64,000 bases of DNA from Sulfitobacter delicatus (GCF_900102535.1 NZ_FNBP01000004.1:248001-312000); one strand, 5' to 3'. Shown: positions 1 through 9,616, numbered from the stretch's first letter. Translations and numbers: made by a program. Notes: generated by a model from the letters alone, not told the origin.

Positions 1-771
1 TGGGGCATCAGCCTCGCCTTCCTTATCCTGTCATTGACCGCCACGGTCTTCATTGGACGGCTGCTTTTGACCCGCTTCTTCGGGCTGGATGCTCAGACGG
101 CGACACTCGCCAGTTCGCCCGGCACCATGTCAAACGCGGTCGCCATTGCCGCGGAAGGCACTGGGGACGCGACCGCGGTAATGTTCTTGCAACTCATGCG
201 CCTTCTGGCGCTGGTGATCCTCGTTCCTCCATTGGCCGTGGCTTTGGAAAGATCGGAGGCCGCACCAGCCCTGCTGCAGACCCAAATGAGCATCTTCGCT
301 CTTATTGCCCTGCTGGTCACCGCCCTGCTGCTGGGCATGGTCGGGGGGCGGCTGGGCATTCCTGCGGCCAGCCTCCTGTCGGGCATGATCATCAGCTCCG
401 CCGCACATGCGGGCGGAATCGTGCATGGGGCCACGCCGGCTTGGGTCATCTTCGCGGCTTTCACCCTCACCGGAGCGGTGCTGGGATCAAGGATGAGCCG
501 CGTGACCCTTGGACAAATCCGCCGCTACGCCTTCGCAGGCCTGTCCACCGTGGCGACAGCGCTGGTCGTCTCGCTCATATTTGCAATGATCGCGGTTGAA
601 CTCACGACGCTTCCCTTTGGCCAAATCTGGATCGCTTACGCGCCCGGCGGGGTCGAAGCCATGGCGGCGATAGGCCTCTCGCTGGGGTTGGACCCGGCCT
701 ATGTGGCGGTCCACCACTTCGCCCGGATCTTTGCATTGGTCTTTATCGTGCCAATCGCGCTGAAGCTGTAA
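1..771 (+). CDS. AbrB-family membrane protein (5' partial)
   Basis: The reading frame is open from the first base, so the N-terminus lies upstream; the TTG at position 34 is not a convincing start. The visible 256 residues are almost entirely hydrophobic helices with short polar loops, including glycine-rich stretches such as APGGVEAMA near the C-terminus. That pattern fits the AbrB family (PF05145, sometimes named ammonia monooxygenase), integral membrane proteins built from two repeats. Known members are about 350 residues, so roughly a quarter is missing. Function in the family is poorly defined. It ends with VPIALKL and a TAA stop, with no clear terminator after it. Confidence 0.8.
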   Translation, partial: WGISLAFLILSLTATVFIGRLLLTRFFGLDAQTATLASSPGTMSNAVAIAAEGTGDATAVMFLQLMRLLALVILVPPLAVALERSEAAPALLQTQMSIFALIALLVTALLLGMVGGRLGIPAASLLSGMIISSAAHAGGIVHGATPAWVIFAAFTLTGAVLGSRMSRVTLGQIRRYAFAGLSTVATALVVSLIFAMIAVELTTLPFGQIWIAYAPGGVEAMAAIGLSLGLDPAYVAVHHFARIFALVFIVPIALKL

Positions 772-798
772 GACGGTTGGCATCTCACGTCCTTCCCA

Positions 799-985
799 CT
801 AACTGTCTGCCCAAAGCCCTCCACCCTGCGCGCGCTCAAACCCGTGCCGGTAAAGCGCGTTCATATAGGGTGACGAGAACCGATCCGACGGATCGTAGAT
901 AATCTGCGCTGCCGGATCGATTGAGGTGACCGAAAACTGCATCCCCCTCTCCCGTACAAATAGCTGGGTTGCATTGACCTGTAGC
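799..985 (-). pseudogene. C-terminal remnant of an unidentified protein
   Basis: On the minus strand the last 60 or so codons before the stop at 799 read like a genuine protein tail (IIYDPSDRFSSPYM followed by YRHGFERA), with a normal residue mix and no start codon close by. The frame runs on to 1242, but beyond about 985 it opposes a better plus-strand coding match. I read it as the surviving 3' end of a gene whose 5' part was deleted. The parent family was not recognised. Confidence 0.35.
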
Positions 986-1252
986 AAGGCGTTGGCCCGC
1001 CCGGTCGTCGTCGCAATGTGGGCTGTATTTATCGCGGCGTCCCTTGCGGTCATGCGCAGACGCATCGGTCTGCGCATCTGGCGGGTCGGGCATAGCATAG
1101 CCGTAACCGTGGTAATCATCGGGACCGTAGTCCACGCTTGGATGGTCGAAGGGGCTATGGAGGATGTCTCGAAAGGCATGCTTTGCGCGATTGTACTTGG
1201 CGTCGGTCTTTGGGCCCTATCGCAGCGTCGCGCATGGCGCATGTTGCGCTGA
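986..1252 (+). pseudogene. C-terminal remnant of a ferric-reductase-like transmembrane protein
   Basis: About 89 codons code for three hydrophobic helices with an arginine-rich turn (RRRIGLRIWR), then VGHS and VVHAWMVEG. The spaced histidines inside helices fit the haem-binding transmembrane region of the ferric-reductase/NOX-like family. The frame can be opened from a GTG at 926, but that start has no good ribosome site and the upstream codons look non-coding. The N-terminal helices and any FAD/NAD domain are missing. It lies back to back with the minus-strand remnant at 799-985, as if one deletion removed the 5' halves of two divergent genes. Confidence 0.45.
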
Positions 1253-1386
1253 ACCTACAGTGCTCAGAGCAGGCTAGACCACGCGTATTCCATTCGCCGA
1301 CACCTTCATTCTTCAATTCCCCCTTGTGCCGCTCCCTCTCGCGCATGATGATATTCACGAATCGGAATAAGTGAGGGGGAACTGCA

Positions 1387-2304
1387 ATGAATTTGAACAG
1401 ACGGACCGTGCTGGCGGGGCTTGGCGGTGTCGCAGTTGCGCAGACACCTCTGCGCGCCTTTGCCACTTCCACAGCCCAGATCGGGGACTACGAATTCATC
1501 AGCGTCAGCGATGGTAACCTTGTCTTGCCCCGCGCCTTCTTTTTCGACGGCCTGCCGCAGGATGAGCTGGTGCAGGTGCTGGAGGGCTATGACCTCCCTG
1601 ACGATCAACTCACTCCGCCCTGCAACGTGACCCTGCTGCGCCATGCTGACCGTGTGGTGCTCTTTGATGCAGGCGCTGGCCCGGCATTTATGCCCAGTGC
1701 TGGCATGCTGCTCGACAGTCTAGATGCTGCAGGCGTTGCCCCCGAAGACGTGACCCATGTGGTCTTTACCCATGCCCATCCGGACCACCTTTGGGGCGTG
1801 TTGGACGACTTCGACGATCTGGTTTTCCCAAATGCTGCCTATCTCATGGGGAGCGCGGAGTGGAACTACTGGCGCGATCCGGCAACGGTGGACACGATCG
1901 GCGAAGCACGCGCCGCATTCGCAGTTGGTGCTGCGCGGCGGCTTGAGGCGATTGAAGAGCGGATGGAAGAGATCAAGGACGGGCAAGAAGTCCTGCCGGG
2001 CATCATGACCCACGCAAGCTTTGGCCATACACCGGGTCATATGTCCTTTGAACTGCGCCAAGGCAGCGACGCGCTGATGATCGGCGGCGATGCCATCGGC
2101 AATCACCATGTCGCCTTTGCCCGACCCGAATGGCCAAGTGGCGCGGATCAGGATGCTGACCTGGGCGCTGAGACCCGCAAACGCCTGCTCGACCAACTGG
2201 CCACAGATCAAACCCTACTGATGGGCTTTCACCTGCCCGATGGTGGCCTTGGACGGGTCGAGCGCGACGGCGAGGCTTATCGCTTCGTGGGGGCCGATCA
2301 ATGA
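1387..2304 (+). CDS. Tat-exported metallo-beta-lactamase-fold hydrolase
   Basis: A 305-residue protein with a twin-arginine signal at its start (RRTVLAGLGG, then an Ala-rich cleavage region), so it is probably folded before export to the periplasm. The metal-binding motif HAHPDH is intact, followed by further His/Asp ligands in HTPGH and GGDAIG, as expected for a dinuclear metallo-beta-lactamase-fold enzyme of the glyoxalase II/SoxH-like group. The ATG follows a strong GAGGGGG ribosome site. Its end overlaps the next gene by four bases, so the two are co-transcribed. Substrate unknown; a thiol-ester or sulfur-compound hydrolase is a reasonable guess from the family. Confidence 0.85.
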   Translation: MNLNRRTVLAGLGGVAVAQTPLRAFATSTAQIGDYEFISVSDGNLVLPRAFFFDGLPQDELVQVLEGYDLPDDQLTPPCNVTLLRHADRVVLFDAGAGPAFMPSAGMLLDSLDAAGVAPEDVTHVVFTHAHPDHLWGVLDDFDDLVFPNAAYLMGSAEWNYWRDPATVDTIGEARAAFAVGAARRLEAIEERMEEIKDGQEVLPGIMTHASFGHTPGHMSFELRQGSDALMIGGDAIGNHHVAFARPEWPSGADQDADLGAETRKRLLDQLATDQTLLMGFHLPDGGLGRVERDGEAYRFVGADQ

Positions 2305-3248
2305 AAAAGCTTCTGCTCACCACCGCCCTGCTCTCGGCATCATCCGCCTTTGCCAGCGAAGACATCGCGGACAAATACCCCGGCTCGATGCTCTATGACA
2401 AACCGGTCGAATTCATCCCCGGCGTCTTTACCGCCACCGGCGCCACCGCCCCGCCGACCTATGAAAACGCGGGCCATAACAACAACCTAAGCTTTATCGT
2501 CACCGGCGAAGGCGTTGTCGTGATCAACGGCGGCGCGGCCTACGGTTTGGCGAAGGCTTTGCATGATGAGATCAAGCAGATCACCGACCAACCGGTGAAG
2601 CTGGTGTTTAATGAGAACGGTCAGGGCCATGCGGTTTTGGGCAACAGCTACTGGGCCGAGCAGGGCGTGCCGATCGTGGCGCATGAGGACGCGGCCCATG
2701 AGATCGAGGAATACGGCGGCAGCATTCTGGAGGGCATGAAACGCTACAACCGCGATCAGGCGGAAGGCACCGAGATCCAGCTGCCGACCGAAACCTTTGC
2801 AGATGAATACATCGTCGAGATGGGCGATTTCCGCATCGAAGCGCGCTATCTCGGCCCCGCGCACAGCCCTGGTGACATCGTGGTCTGGCTACCCAAGCAA
2901 AGCCTCGTGATTGCAGGCGACATGGCCTTTCACGAACGCATGCTGCCGATCTTTGCGCATACGATGACCGCCGATTGGATCGAGACTTGGGAAACTGCCT
3001 TTGAGCCACTGGCGGCTACCTATGTCATCCCCGGCCATGGGCATCCGACCAACATGGATCAGGTGCGGCGCTATACGCGGGACTACCTTGTCTATCTGCG
3101 CGACCAAATCGGCGCGCATCTGGAGGCGGGCGGAGACTTGGCCGAGGCTTATTATGTGGACCAGTCTCCCTATAAGTCCCTCGACACCTTCGAGGAACTT
3201 GCCACGAAGAACGCGGGCCGGGTGTATGAGCAGATGGAATTTGAGTGA
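2301..3248 (+). CDS. Secreted metallo-beta-lactamase-fold protein with altered metal motif
   Basis: 315 residues with a Sec-type signal peptide (KKLLLTTALLSASSAFA). The fold-typical elements GPAHSPGD, IAGDMAF and PGHGHP are present. The first metal motif, normally HxHxDH, reads NENGQGH at residues 104-110, so two zinc-binding histidines are asparagines and the aspartate is glutamine. Length and layout fit the SoxH-like branch. Start overlaps the stop of the upstream hydrolase (ATGA), implying translational coupling. It may bind a single metal or act as a non-catalytic partner of the upstream enzyme; the family is confident, the function is not. A hairpin terminator follows at once. Confidence 0.8.
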   Translation: MKKLLLTTALLSASSAFASEDIADKYPGSMLYDKPVEFIPGVFTATGATAPPTYENAGHNNNLSFIVTGEGVVVINGGAAYGLAKALHDEIKQITDQPVKLVFNENGQGHAVLGNSYWAEQGVPIVAHEDAAHEIEEYGGSILEGMKRYNRDQAEGTEIQLPTETFADEYIVEMGDFRIEARYLGPAHSPGDIVVWLPKQSLVIAGDMAFHERMLPIFAHTMTADWIETWETAFEPLAATYVIPGHGHPTNMDQVRRYTRDYLVYLRDQIGAHLEAGGDLAEAYYVDQSPYKSLDTFEELATKNAGRVYEQMEFE

Positions 3249-3257
3249 GACGAACGA

Positions 3258-3285
3258 GAAACGGCGGCCTAAGGGCCGCCGTTTC
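3258..3285. terminator. Probable bidirectional hairpin terminator
   Basis: A perfect 12-bp inverted repeat (GAAACGGCGGCC and its complement) with a 4-nt loop sits between two convergent genes. Each arm ends in A- or T-rich bases, so it could stop transcription from both directions, though the T-run is short. Confidence 0.7.
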
Positions 3286-3315
3286 TCCTGTCAATAGTGC
3301 CAAAGCTAACCGGGC

Positions 3316-4575
3316 TTATTTCCCCGCCAGACTAAACGGCAGCTCGGCCGCGCCGGCACGATACCACTGCATAATCTTGCGGCGCTCTTCCGCTTCCATG
3401 AAAGACACATTCGCGGGCGGCATGGCGTTGGTCACGCCCGCCTGAATGTAAATCTCCCGCGCCGCACGGGCGATGTCGGACGGTGTCTCCAGCAACAACC
3501 CTTTGGGCGCGCGGTGGATGCCGTCATAGAAAGGCTCGCGCGCGTGGCACATAGCGCAGCGGCCCGGCACGATGCTGGTGACGTCGTCAAAGCCCGCGGC
3601 GCTGGCAAAAACCTGTTCGGTGTCGGTCAGTGCCCGTGCCTCGGCGGCCTCAACGTTATCTTGCATCAGCGGCGCGGTCGACAGCCACATGATCCCGACA
3701 AACAAGAGCGCGGTCACCCCCCAAGTCCAATGCGGCCCCTTACCCGTGGCATGCATCGTGTTGAAGTAATGTCGGATCGTCACCCCCATCAGAAACACCA
3801 GCGCCGCGATCAGCCAGTTGTATTCGGTCGCAAAGGCCAGCGGATAGTGGTTGCTCAGCATCAAGAAGATCACCGGCAGCGTCAGGTAGTTGTTATGGGT
3901 CGAGCGCAGCTTGGCGATCTTGCCGTATTTGGCGTCCGGCGTGCGGCCCTCTTGCAGGTCTTTCACCACGATGCGTTGGTTCGGCATGATGATGAAAAAG
4001 ACATTCGCCGTCATGATGGTCGCGGTGAAGGCACCCAGATGCAGCAACGCGGCGCGGCCTGTGAAGACTTGATTGTAGCCCCAAGCCATGGCGACCAGCA
4101 GCACAAAGAGCAGCACCATCAAGGTCGTAGGACGGTTGCCAAGTTTGGATTTGCACAGGAAATCATAGATCAACCAGCCGAGCGTCAGCGACCCGGCGGA
4201 GATCAAAATGCCTTGGAAGGTCGAAAGGTCCGCTTTCGATGGGTCGATCAGGTAGAGTTCCGCCCCGGCCCAATAAACCACCATCAACAGCGCCGCGCCC
4301 GAGAGCCATGTCGAGTAGCTTTGCCATTTGTGCCAGATCAGGTGCTCGGGCATGTTTTCGGGCGCCACGAGGTACTTCTGAATGTGGTAGAACCCGCCCC
4401 CATGCACCTGCCATTCCTCACCAAAAGCGCCAGCAGGCAGATGCGGCACTTTGCGCAGGCCGAGATCAAGCGCGATGAAGTAAAACGACGCACCGATCCA
4501 AGCCATGGCGGTGATGACATGCACCCAACGGACGGCAAAGCCGATCCAATCCCACATGATGGCGATGTCTTGCAT
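3316..4575 (-). CDS. puuD: Urate hydroxylase PuuD, membrane-bound with cytochrome c domain
   Basis: Oxidises urate to 5-hydroxyisourate at the inner membrane, passing electrons to the respiratory chain instead of making peroxide. The protein (419 residues from the chosen start) has about eight transmembrane helices, the histidines of the urate oxidase N-terminal domain (VRWVHVITAMAWIG, HNNYLT) and a C-terminal c-type cytochrome domain with CAMCH plus a downstream AMPPAN methionine. I chose the ATG at 4575, preceded by a purine-rich AGAGAAAGAGAAG, over an upstream TTG at 4614. It faces away from a LysR regulator and belongs to the purine-degradation locus. Confidence 0.93.
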   Translation of the reverse strand: MQDIAIMWDWIGFAVRWVHVITAMAWIGASFYFIALDLGLRKVPHLPAGAFGEEWQVHGGGFYHIQKYLVAPENMPEHLIWHKWQSYSTWLSGAALLMVVYWAGAELYLIDPSKADLSTFQGILISAGSLTLGWLIYDFLCKSKLGNRPTTLMVLLFVLLVAMAWGYNQVFTGRAALLHLGAFTATIMTANVFFIIMPNQRIVVKDLQEGRTPDAKYGKIAKLRSTHNNYLTLPVIFLMLSNHYPLAFATEYNWLIAALVFLMGVTIRHYFNTMHATGKGPHWTWGVTALLFVGIMWLSTAPLMQDNVEAAEARALTDTEQVFASAAGFDDVTSIVPGRCAMCHAREPFYDGIHRAPKGLLLETPSDIARAAREIYIQAGVTNAMPPANVSFMEAEERRKIMQWYRAGAAELPFSLAGK

Positions 4576-4672
4576 AATCTTCTCTTTCTCTGATTCACCG
4601 GGCAGACTATTCAATCCCGCATTTTACCGCTAGATTTGGCATTCCCTAAACTCTATCAAAAGTTCCCGATAA

Positions 4673-5581
4673 ATGTCCTATTTCGACAACATCCGTACCT
4701 TCGTGCGCGTCTATGAGCTTGGCAGCATGTCAGCGGCGGCGCGGGATCAGCGCGTCTCGCCGGCCGTGGCCTCGGCACGGATCACGCAGTTGGAGGGGCA
4801 TCTGGGCGTGCGCCTGTTCCAGCGCACCACGCGCAGCCTGTCGCCGACGGAGCAAGGGCGGATATTTTATGACGGGGCCTGCAAGATCCTGAGTTCCGTG
4901 GCCGAGGCCGAGGCGGGCATCGAAGACGTCACCGATAACCCGCGCGGCACCCTACATATCGCCGCCCCCTTGGGTGTCGGGCGCAGGCTCATTGCGCCAC
5001 ATGTGCCCGTTTTTGCAGAGGCTTACCCGCTGGTCGACGTCCGCCTGCGCCTCAGCGACCGCAAGCTGGACCTGACCGCCGAGGGGCTGGATGTCGCTTT
5101 CTTCCTTGGGCGGCCCGAAGATTCCACCCTACGCATCCGCAAAGTGGCCGATTGCGAACGCGTGCTCTGCGCCAGCCCGGCCTATGTCGCCACCCACGGC
5201 CACCCGCGCAAGGGATCAGAGATCGACCGGGGCCAGCACAATTGCCTGAACCTCCGCTTCCCCGGCGCGACGGAGTTTCAGTGGCAGTTGCAAGGGCCTG
5301 AAGGCGCTGTGAAATACGACGTGCGAGGACGGTTTGAAAGTGACGATGGCGATGTGCTGACCGACTGGGCACTCGCGGGCGCCGGGATCGCCCTAAAGCC
5401 GATCTTTGAAATCGCCGATCACCTGCGCAGCGGTGCCTTGGTGCGGGTGGTCGAAGACACGCCGCCCCTGCCCGTGCAGATGGCCTGCCTTTATACCCAC
5501 CGCCGCCACCAAGACCCAAAAACGCGCCTTTTCATGGACTTTATGATCGCCCGCATGGAAGACGCGCTTAAGGTCGGTTAG
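4673..5581 (+). CDS. LysR-family regulator, probably of purine catabolism
   Basis: 302 residues: N-terminal winged helix-turn-helix (about residues 1-60, with [17 protein letters not shown] and LFQRTTR) and a LysR substrate-binding domain (about 90-295). It is divergent from puuD with a gap of 97 bases, the usual layout for a LysR protein controlling its neighbour, and it overlaps the end of uraH by four bases. By position it probably senses a purine intermediate such as urate or allantoin, which is inference only. Confidence 0.9.
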   Translation: MSYFDNIRTFVRVYELGSMSAAARDQRVSPAVASARITQLEGHLGVRLFQRTTRSLSPTEQGRIFYDGACKILSSVAEAEAGIEDVTDNPRGTLHIAAPLGVGRRLIAPHVPVFAEAYPLVDVRLRLSDRKLDLTAEGLDVAFFLGRPEDSTLRIRKVADCERVLCASPAYVATHGHPRKGSEIDRGQHNCLNLRFPGATEFQWQLQGPEGAVKYDVRGRFESDDGDVLTDWALAGAGIALKPIFEIADHLRSGALVRVVEDTPPLPVQMACLYTHRRHQDPKTRLFMDFMIARMEDALKVG

Positions 5582-5931
5582 CTGCCGCGGTAGGTCGAAT
5601 AGCCAAAGGGCGAAAGCAGCAGCGGCACGTGGTAATGCGCGGCTTCCGACATGCCAAAGCGCAGCGGCACCACATCGAGGAAACGCGGCTCCTCTGGGGG
5701 CGTGCCATTGGCGTCGAGGTAGTCGCCGCAGTGAAACAGCAGCTCATAGGTGCCGGTCTGGAATTCTGCGGCGGGCAGGATTTGCTCGTCGGTGCGGCCA
5801 TCGGCATTGGTGGTCAGGCTGCGCAGATGGGTCCGGGTCTCGCCCTCTAGGCGGAAAAGCTCGATCTTCAGCCCCGCAGCCGGGCAACCGCGGGCCGTGT
5901 CCAATACATGTGTTGTCAGATAGCCTGTCAT
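5578..5931 (-). CDS. uraH: 5-hydroxyisourate hydrolase (transthyretin-like)
   Basis: Hydrolyses 5-hydroxyisourate, the PuuD product, to OHCU. The 117-residue protein shows the family signatures: [14 protein letters not shown] at the N-terminus (active-site His), the arginine in [10 protein letters not shown], and the C-terminal YRGS, of which the terminal tetrapeptide is diagnostic. The ATG at 5931 is preceded by GAGGTTATA; a longer frame upstream lacks family similarity. Its 3' end overlaps the convergent LysR gene by four bases. Confidence 0.95.
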   Translation of the reverse strand: MTGYLTTHVLDTARGCPAAGLKIELFRLEGETRTHLRSLTTNADGRTDEQILPAAEFQTGTYELLFHCGDYLDANGTPPEEPRFLDVVPLRFGMSEAAHYHVPLLLSPFGYSTYRGS

Positions 5932-6070
5932 TATAACCTCCGTGCCTATCCCTTGATCGCCCGGTAGCCGTGCGGGCGAAAGAGCCCTTTTCACGATAGT
6001 CTTTCTCGAATTAATTGAAAGCATTGCGTGACCTTCCGGTTTAGACAGAGAACGACAGAAGGAGAGATAC

Positions 6071-7480
6071 ATGACTCGCTACCCCCGCGACATGCAGGGT
6101 TACGGCCCCACCCCCCCAAACGCTCAATGGCCCGGCGGTGCAAAAATCGCCGTTCAATTGGTGCTGAACTACGAAGAAGGCGGGGAGAATAACATCCTGC
6201 ATGGGGATGCGGCCACGGAAGCCTTCCTGTCCGAGATCGTAGGAGCTGCGCAATGGCCGGGGCAGCGTCATGCCAATATGGAATCGATCTATGAATACGG
6301 CGCACGGGCCGGGTTCTGGCGGCTTCACCGTCTGCTGAAAGACCTGCCGATCACCGTTTACGGTGTGGCGACGGCACTGGCCCGCTCCCCCGTGCAGGTC
6401 GCCGCGATGATGGATGCCGGCTGGGAGATGGCGACCCACGGGTTGAAGTGGATCGAACATAAAGACATGGCCGAGGACGAAGAACGCGCGGCGATTGCCG
6501 AAGCGATCCGCTTGCACCGGGAAGTCACCGGCCAAGCCCCACGCGGTTTCTACTGCGGGCGGTCGTCTGAGAATACTATCCGTCTGGCCGCCGAGACTGG
6601 GCAGTTCGCCTATGTCGCTGACGCCTATGCAGATGATCTGCCCTATTGGGTCGAGGTCGACAAGCGCGACCAGTTGATTGTGCCCTATACGCTCGATTGC
6701 AACGACATGCGTTTCGCCACGCCGCAGGGGTTCAACGCAGGCGCGCAGTTCTTTGACTATCTCAAGGCCAGTTTTGACGCGCTTTACCGCGAAGGGGCCG
6801 AAGGCGCGCCCAAGATGCTGTCCGTCGGGTTGCATTGTCGTCTCATTGGTCGTCCCGGACGGGTCGAAGCCCTGCGCCAGTTTATCGACTACGCGCAGAG
6901 CCACGAAGGCGTCTGGTTCGCCACCCGCGAACAGATTGCTGACCACTGGGCCCAAACCCATCCGCACCAACGCCGCGAGCGCCCCAGCCAGATGGACCGC
7001 GAGACTTTCGTCTCCAACTACGGCAGCATTTTCGAGCATTCCCCATGGATCGCCGAAGGCGCCCATGCGCTGGAACTCGGCGCGGGGCATGACACCGCCG
7101 TGGGGCTGCACAACGCGCTGGCGCGAATTTTCCGCTCGGCGTCGGATGACCAACGTCTCGGCGTCTTGCAAGCGCACCCCGACCTCGCGGGCAAACTGGC
7201 GCAGGCCAAGCGGCTGACGGCAGAGAGTACCTCAGAGCAAGCGGCGGCGGGGTTGGATGCGCTGACGGATGATGAACGCGAGACCTTCACCCAGCTCAAC
7301 AACAGCTATGTCGAGAAACATGGCTTCCCCTTCATCATCGCCGTGCGGGACCACGACAAGGCCAGCATCCTCGCCGCCTTTAACCGCCGCGTGAACAATG
7401 ACCGCGACACCGAATTTGCCGAGGCCTGTCGTCAGGTCGAACGCATCGCGGAACTGCGGTTGAAGGACATGTTGCCATGA
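6071..7480 (+). CDS. puuE: Fused allantoinase (PuuE) and OHCU decarboxylase (UraD)
   Basis: A 469-residue two-enzyme fusion. Residues 1-305 are a polysaccharide-deacetylase-fold allantoinase of the PuuE type ([43 protein letters not shown]). Residues 310-469 are OHCU decarboxylase, with the catalytic histidine in AHPDLAGKL and the conserved EKHGFPFI. Together they turn OHCU into S-allantoin and then allantoate. The gene follows GGAGAG and overlaps the next gene by four bases. The combined protein places two consecutive but reverse-ordered steps on one chain. Confidence 0.94.
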   Translation: MTRYPRDMQGYGPTPPNAQWPGGAKIAVQLVLNYEEGGENNILHGDAATEAFLSEIVGAAQWPGQRHANMESIYEYGARAGFWRLHRLLKDLPITVYGVATALARSPVQVAAMMDAGWEMATHGLKWIEHKDMAEDEERAAIAEAIRLHREVTGQAPRGFYCGRSSENTIRLAAETGQFAYVADAYADDLPYWVEVDKRDQLIVPYTLDCNDMRFATPQGFNAGAQFFDYLKASFDALYREGAEGAPKMLSVGLHCRLIGRPGRVEALRQFIDYAQSHEGVWFATREQIADHWAQTHPHQRRERPSQMDRETFVSNYGSIFEHSPWIAEGAHALELGAGHDTAVGLHNALARIFRSASDDQRLGVLQAHPDLAGKLAQAKRLTAESTSEQAAAGLDALTDDERETFTQLNNSYVEKHGFPFIIAVRDHDKASILAAFNRRVNNDRDTEFAEACRQVERIAELRLKDMLP

Positions 7481-7971
7481 GCCGGGAGTTGATCCTGCAA
7501 CCGCTGACTGCCGAGGCGTTCGCGCCTTTCGGTGAGGTGCTTGAAGTGCGCGGCGCGCCCGACAAAATTATCAACCAAGAGCTTTGCGGACGGCATCACG
7601 ATCTGGCCGACCTCGACTTCGGCACAGGCCGTGCGGGCATTAGCATCTTCAACGCCACGCCCCGCACCCTGCCCTTCACCCTCGACATGGTCGAGCGCCA
7701 CCCCGAAGGCGCGCAGGCCTTCATCCCCATGCATCAAAACCCCTATCTGGTCGTCGTCGCCCCCGATGACGCGGGTAAGCCCGGCGCCTTGCAGGCCTTT
7801 CTCGCAGGCCCCGGCCAAGGCGTGAATTACCGCCGCAACACATGGCATGCGGTCTGCTGCCCGCTCAGCGCGCCGGGCCTCTTCGCCGTGGTCGACCGGA
7901 TCGGGGATGGCGACAATCTGGAGGAACATTGGTTCGACACGCCTTGGGAGGTGGTCGACGCCGCAACATAA
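7477..7971 (+). CDS. allA: Ureidoglycolate lyase
   Basis: Splits ureidoglycolate into glyoxylate and urea. 164 residues, matching the family length, with PLTAEAFAPFGEVL at the start and the cupin-like NYRRNTWHAVCCPL and HWFDTPWEV regions near the end. Translationally coupled to the puuE-uraD fusion through an ATGA overlap. It completes the pathway that AllE (9727-10548) feeds. Confidence 0.93.
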   Translation: MSRELILQPLTAEAFAPFGEVLEVRGAPDKIINQELCGRHHDLADLDFGTGRAGISIFNATPRTLPFTLDMVERHPEGAQAFIPMHQNPYLVVVAPDDAGKPGALQAFLAGPGQGVNYRRNTWHAVCCPLSAPGLFAVVDRIGDGDNLEEHWFDTPWEVVDAAT

Positions 7972-8025
7972 GCGCCATGCCCTCATCAGAAGCGGCAGGC
8001 GAGATCGGTCACAAGGGAGAATGAC

Positions 8026-9462
8026 ATGACTGACGCTTCACTGGGCACGCCCGCGCAATTGCGTGACCCGAATTACACCCCCGCGCTGTCCAAGGCGGTG
8101 CCTCTGGGCATTCAGCATGTGCTGGCGATGTTCGTCTCGAACGTGACGCCTGCGATCATCGTGGCGGGGGCTGCGGGGTTTGGCTTTGGCTCGGACGCCG
8201 GGGCGCAGGGTTTCCCGGACATGACCTATCTGATTCAGATGTCGATGCTCTTCGCCGGGATCGCCACGCTGTTTCAGACCATAGGGATGGGCCCGGTTGG
8301 TGCGCGGCTGCCAATTGTTCAAGGCACCAGCTTTGCCTTTCTCCCCATTATGATTCCGCTGGTTGCGGGCAAAGGGGTCGACGCCCTTCCCGCGCTGTTT
8401 GGCGGTGTGCTGGTCGGCGGTCTCTTTCATATGACCCTCGGCACATTCATCGGCCGCATTCGCTTTGCGCTACCGCCGCTGGTGACCGGGCTTGTGGTCA
8501 CGATGATCGGCCTCGCGCTGGTCAAAGTGGGCATCCAATACGCCGCCGGGGGTGTTCCGGCGATGGACAAGCCGGAATACGGCAGCCTGCTGAACTGGTC
8601 CGCGGCGCTGGTGGTGATCGTCACGACGCTTGGGCTTAAGTTTTTCACCCGCGGGATGCTCTCGGTCTCCGCCGTCGTGATCGGCATTGCTTTGGGCTAT
8701 GTCTATGCGTTGGCGATGGGCATGGTCACGGTTGAGGGTATCGCGACGAGCTGGAACCGCGCAGCAACCGTCGCCCTGCCGATCCCCTTTGCCTATGGGT
8801 TCGAGTTCAGCTTCGCCGCCATCGTGGGGTTCTGCCTCATGGCCTTCGTCTCCGCTGTCGAGACCGTGGGCGATGTCTCGGGCATCACCAAGGGCGGCGC
8901 GGGGCGCGAGGCGACGGATGCCGAAATCACCGGGGCGACCTATGCTGACGGTCTGGGCAGCGCGATTGCTGGGGTCTTTGGCGGATTTCCGAACACGTCC
9001 TTTAGCCAGAACGTCGGGCTGATCGCCATGACGGGGGTGATGAGCCGTCACGTCGTGACCATCGGCGCGCTGTTTTTGATCCTCTGCGGGCTGGTGCCAA
9101 AGGTCGGCGCGGTGATCCGCACCATTCCGATCGAAGTCTTGGGTGGCGGGGTGATCGTGATGTTCGGCATGGTTGTGGCGGCGGGCATTTCGATGCTGTC
9201 GGACGTGAACTGGAACCGGCGCAACATGGTGATCTTTGCGATTTCTCTGTCGATTGGTCTGGGCCTGCAGTTGGAGCCGAATGCGGTGCAATACCTGCCC
9301 GATACGCTGCGGATCTTGATGACCAGTGGTTTGTTGCCTGCCGCGCTGATCGCCATCGTGCTGAACTTGTTGCTGCCAGAGCAACTGTCGGATGAGTCGA
9401 CCGAGGAAGTGTCTGGCGGATTGTCGGGCTATGGCAAAGGCTCGCTGGAAAAGCGGACCTAA
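8026..9462 (+). CDS. NCS2-family purine (urate/xanthine) permease
   Basis: 478 residues with 12 or more predicted membrane helices. The NCS2 motifs QGTSFAF (helix 3 region), VSAVETVGDVSGI and GGFPNTSFSQNVG are all visible; the last is the family signature. By context it probably imports urate or xanthine by proton symport for the degradation genes around it. It starts after AGGGAGA, 55 bases downstream of allA, and is followed by a strong hairpin terminator, so it closes the operon. Confidence 0.92.
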   Translation: MTDASLGTPAQLRDPNYTPALSKAVPLGIQHVLAMFVSNVTPAIIVAGAAGFGFGSDAGAQGFPDMTYLIQMSMLFAGIATLFQTIGMGPVGARLPIVQGTSFAFLPIMIPLVAGKGVDALPALFGGVLVGGLFHMTLGTFIGRIRFALPPLVTGLVVTMIGLALVKVGIQYAAGGVPAMDKPEYGSLLNWSAALVVIVTTLGLKFFTRGMLSVSAVVIGIALGYVYALAMGMVTVEGIATSWNRAATVALPIPFAYGFEFSFAAIVGFCLMAFVSAVETVGDVSGITKGGAGREATDAEITGATYADGLGSAIAGVFGGFPNTSFSQNVGLIAMTGVMSRHVVTIGALFLILCGLVPKVGAVIRTIPIEVLGGGVIVMFGMVVAAGISMLSDVNWNRRNMVIFAISLSIGLGLQLEPNAVQYLPDTLRILMTSGLLPAALIAIVLNLLLPEQLSDESTEEVSGGLSGYGKGSLEKRT

Positions 9463-9466
9463 CGCA

Positions 9467-9497
9467 AAGAGGGGGCACCAGTTTGGCGCCCCCTCTT
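9467..9497 (+). terminator. Rho-independent terminator after the purine permease
   Basis: A 10-bp perfect inverted repeat (AAGAGGGGGC and its complement) with an 11-nt loop starts five bases after the permease stop codon and runs into CTTGTTTG. Confidence 0.85.
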
Positions 9498-9540
9498 GTT
9501 TGACCACCCCAGCCCGGAAACAAGCCGCAGGCGCCGGGCC

Positions 9541-9616
9541 ATCGCCTGCCCGTCCGTCACGCCAGAGGCGTGCCGTATTATGATGGGCGCACCTCCGGTG
9601 CGACCGGGTAGGCGAT
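9541..9616. other. Three-way-junction palindromic element in intergenic DNA
   Basis: In the 229-base gap between the permease terminator and the 3' end of allE, an outer stem (9541-9552 with 9605-9616, 11 of 12 pairs) encloses two perfect 6-bp hairpins with 3-nt loops (9558-9572 and 9588-9602). It could be a structured RNA, a processed 3' end or a dispersed palindromic repeat. No reading frame accounts for it. Confidence 0.55.

Noticed and set aside
3514-4593. Long open frame opposite puuD
   Set aside because: Mirror of a clear urate oxidase gene; His/Arg-rich translation with no ribosome site or family match.
8470-9507. 345-codon frame opposite the purine permease
   Set aside because: Composition is that of an antisense frame of membrane-protein codons (His, Arg, Gln rich).
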